DNA from: Rhodospirillales bacterium
Lineage (GTDB): Bacteria; Pseudomonadota; Alphaproteobacteria; Acetobacterales; Acetobacteraceae
Assembly: GCA_018971905.1 (NCBI GenBank)
Contig: JAGWZS010000078.1
Coordinates: forward strand, 1 to 8,094
Length of the DNA stretch: 8,094 nucleotides
Reading direction: 5' to 3'
Both the position numbers and the translations under genes were made by a program. The number at the start of each line of letters is the position of its first letter. The first letter of the stretch is position 1. The notes under the pieces were generated by a model. That model saw nothing but the letters and a program-made list of their open reading frames with translations. It was not told where the DNA came from and searched no databases. This document shows, piece after piece, positions 7,221 through 8,094 of this stretch.

Positions 7221-7877
7221 TCAGAAGCTGAAAACCGGAGCGGGCATGAACTGGGGCAACAAGGGCACTGTGCAGTCAAACACCCTCACGCTGGACCAGC
7301 CACCCGCCCCAGGCTCTGCCACCACGGCACGCCCCAGCGCGCCGGGCGCGGCGTCATCGGCCAGAATGGTGATAACCTGGCCGCCAGGGCTGAGCTGGGC
7401 GGCAAGCGCATCGGGAATATCCAGCACAGCGCCCTCAATAATAATGACATCATAGGGGCTGCCGGAGGGCCACCCCGCGGCCAGCCGCCCGGCCACGGCC
7501 TGCACCTTGGGCGCATAGGCCGCTAGCGCGGCATTGGTAAGGCGGGCTTCTTCCTCTAGGGCCACAACCTCAACCCCCGCCAGGCTCAGCAGCGCCGCCA
7601 GGTAGCCGCTGCCCGCTCCAACAACCAAAACATGGGTGGGGTTGGCGTCCAGCGCCAATTGCGCCAGCCGCGCCACAATCATCGGCTGCAGCATGAAACG
7701 CCCGCCGCCCAGCGGCAGGTCTGCATCCGCATAGGCCAAAGGGCTGGCGGCGGCAAAAGCCTCACGCGGCAGCACGCGCATCGCCGCGGTAACCCGCGTG
7801 TCGTGCACATGGTTGGGGCGGACCTGCGAATCCACCATGTTGTCGCGCTGTACCGCCAAAGCATTCAAATCGGCCAT
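7221..7877 (-). CDS. Pcm-like (protein-L-isoaspartate O-methyltransferase family) SAM methyltransferase
   Basis: A 218-residue class I SAM-dependent methyltransferase of the PCMT family. True Pcm methylates L-isoaspartyl residues to start repair of aged proteins. The N-terminus MVDSQVRPNHVHDTRV (14-29) followed by MRVLPREAF (33-41) matches the family entry segment. SAM motif I is VVGAGSGYLAALL (85-97), with the acidic post-I residues VVALEEE (104-110). YDVIIIEGAVLDIP (142-155) aligns with the canonical motif II region, and LSPGGQVI (162-169) with motif III. Where canonical Pcm has an I-S-Q-P motif, this protein has MLQP (62-65), so a conserved hydroxyl residue is missing. It may therefore be a divergent paralogue rather than a classical repair enzyme. 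It is the first gene of the minus-strand run. The ATG 7877 has GAAGGG (7882-7887) four bases upstream. Family assignment is solid; activity is not. Confidence 0.85.
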   Translation of the reverse strand: MADLNALAVQRDNMVDSQVRPNHVHDTRVTAAMRVLPREAFAAASPLAYADADLPLGGGRFMLQPMIVARLAQLALDANPTHVLVVGAGSGYLAALLSLAGVEVVALEEEARLTNAALAAYAPKVQAVAGRLAAGWPSGSPYDVIIIEGAVLDIPDALAAQLSPGGQVITILADDAAPGALGRAVVAEPGAGGWSSVRVFDCTVPLLPQFMPAPVFSF

Positions 7878-7905
7878 GGAACCCTTCTATTTCGCAAGTG
7901 CGGCA

Positions 7906-7935
7906 CTTATAGCGGCCCCGCGGGCCTAAACTCAA
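7906..7935 (-). promoter_or_regulatory. Candidate sigma-70 promoter for the Pcm-like/tolC/popZ/valS run
   Basis: On the minus strand, a -35-like TTGAGT (7935-7930) and a -10-like TATAAG (7911-7906) are separated by 18 bases. Transcription would begin near 7899, giving a short leader of about 20 bases before the ATG at 7877. The spacer contains an imperfect GC palindrome (GGCCC/GGGCC around 7914-7926) that could be an operator or chance. The prediction rests on consensus matching by eye. Confidence 0.45.
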
Positions 7936-7976
7936 CCGCCCCGGCGCAAGGCGCGTTTACGAATATAAAACACGGC

Positions 7977-8007
7977 TTGACCACCACGGCCGAGGCGAGG
8001 ATATAGG
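7977..8007 (+). promoter_or_regulatory. Candidate promoter for tRNA-Cys
   Basis: TTGACC (7977-7982) resembles a -35 box, and TATAGG (8002-8007) a -10 box, with a slightly long 19-base spacer. A shorter-spaced reading, ATATAG at 8001, is possible. The GC-rich GGGGCC that overlaps and follows the -10 (8006-8011) is like the discriminators of stable-RNA promoters under stringent control. It would start transcription a few bases before the tRNA at 8021. Confidence 0.4.
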
Positions 8008-8020
8008 GGCCGTACCAGAA

Positions 8021-8094
8021 GGTCCGGTGGCAGAGTGGTGATGTAGCGGACTGCAAATCCGTGAATGTGGGTTCGATTCCCGCCCGGACCTCCA
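8021..8094 (+). tRNA. tRNA-Cys (anticodon GCA)
   Basis: A complete 74-base tRNA with CCA encoded. The 7-bp acceptor stem pairs 8021-8027 with 8084-8090. The anticodon stem pairs 8046-8050 with 8058-8062 (one G:U) and presents GCA at 8053-8055. The T stem pairs 8067-8071 with 8079-8083 around TTCGATT. The discriminator base is U (8091), the identity element for CysRS, followed by CCA (8092-8094). The D stem carries a 13:22 mismatch (G:A), comparable to the A13:A22 pair of E. coli tRNA-Cys. The gene ends exactly at the window edge, so nothing is known of what follows. Confidence 0.97.

Noticed and set aside
6661..7455. A 264-codon + strand frame opposite tolC and the Pcm-like gene
   Set aside because: Both minus-strand genes have clear family signatures and tight spacing; the antisense product shows no recognisable domain.

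Overview
The window is a compact, GC-rich stretch of bacterial chromosome carrying housekeeping and conserved genes. A PopZ-family (DUF2497) polarity protein, the gene order Pcm-like methyltransferase - TolC - PopZ - valS, and the protein sequences all point to an alphaproteobacterium. Rhodospirillales/Acetobacteraceae is my guess, from general resemblance only. I see no mobile element, CRISPR array, prophage or obvious foreign island.

Layout. At the left edge on the + strand is the C-terminal third of aminopeptidase N (pepN, cut by the window start). It is followed after 11 bases by a complete YfcG-type glutathione S-transferase. These two meet, tail to tail with only 10 bases between stop codons, a six-gene minus-strand run that fills most of the window. 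In its transcription order (right to left) that run is: a Pcm-like methyltransferase (7877-7221), a TolC-family outer-membrane channel (7218-5749), a PopZ-family polar organizing protein (5739-5038), valyl-tRNA synthetase (valS, 4988-2340), a GNAT acetyltransferase (2343-1903) and a small four-helix membrane protein (1864-1529). Gaps are 2 bases (pcm-like/tolC), 9 bases (tolC/popZ), 49 bases (popZ/valS), a 4-base ATGA overlap (valS/GNAT) and 38 bases (GNAT/membrane protein), so a single long transcript is plausible. At the right edge, divergent from the cluster, is a complete tRNA-Cys(GCA) with encoded CCA, ending exactly at the last base. The 143-base region between it and the Pcm-like gene holds a plausible promoter for each direction.

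How the genes relate. The run mixes envelope export (TolC), cell-pole organisation (PopZ), translation (ValRS) and small accessory enzymes. They share an operon rather than an obvious pathway. The most unusual signal is in the short popZ-valS gap. A strong GC hairpin abuts the valS Shine-Dalgarno, a competing copy of its upstream arm lies in the last codons of popZ, and a 13-codon mini-ORF ends in a GTGA overlap with the valS GTG start. Together these look like a possible translational control element. The Pcm-like protein also departs from canonical isoaspartyl methyltransferases at a conserved motif. Otherwise the region is ordinary, and I do not claim a new defence or metabolic system here.
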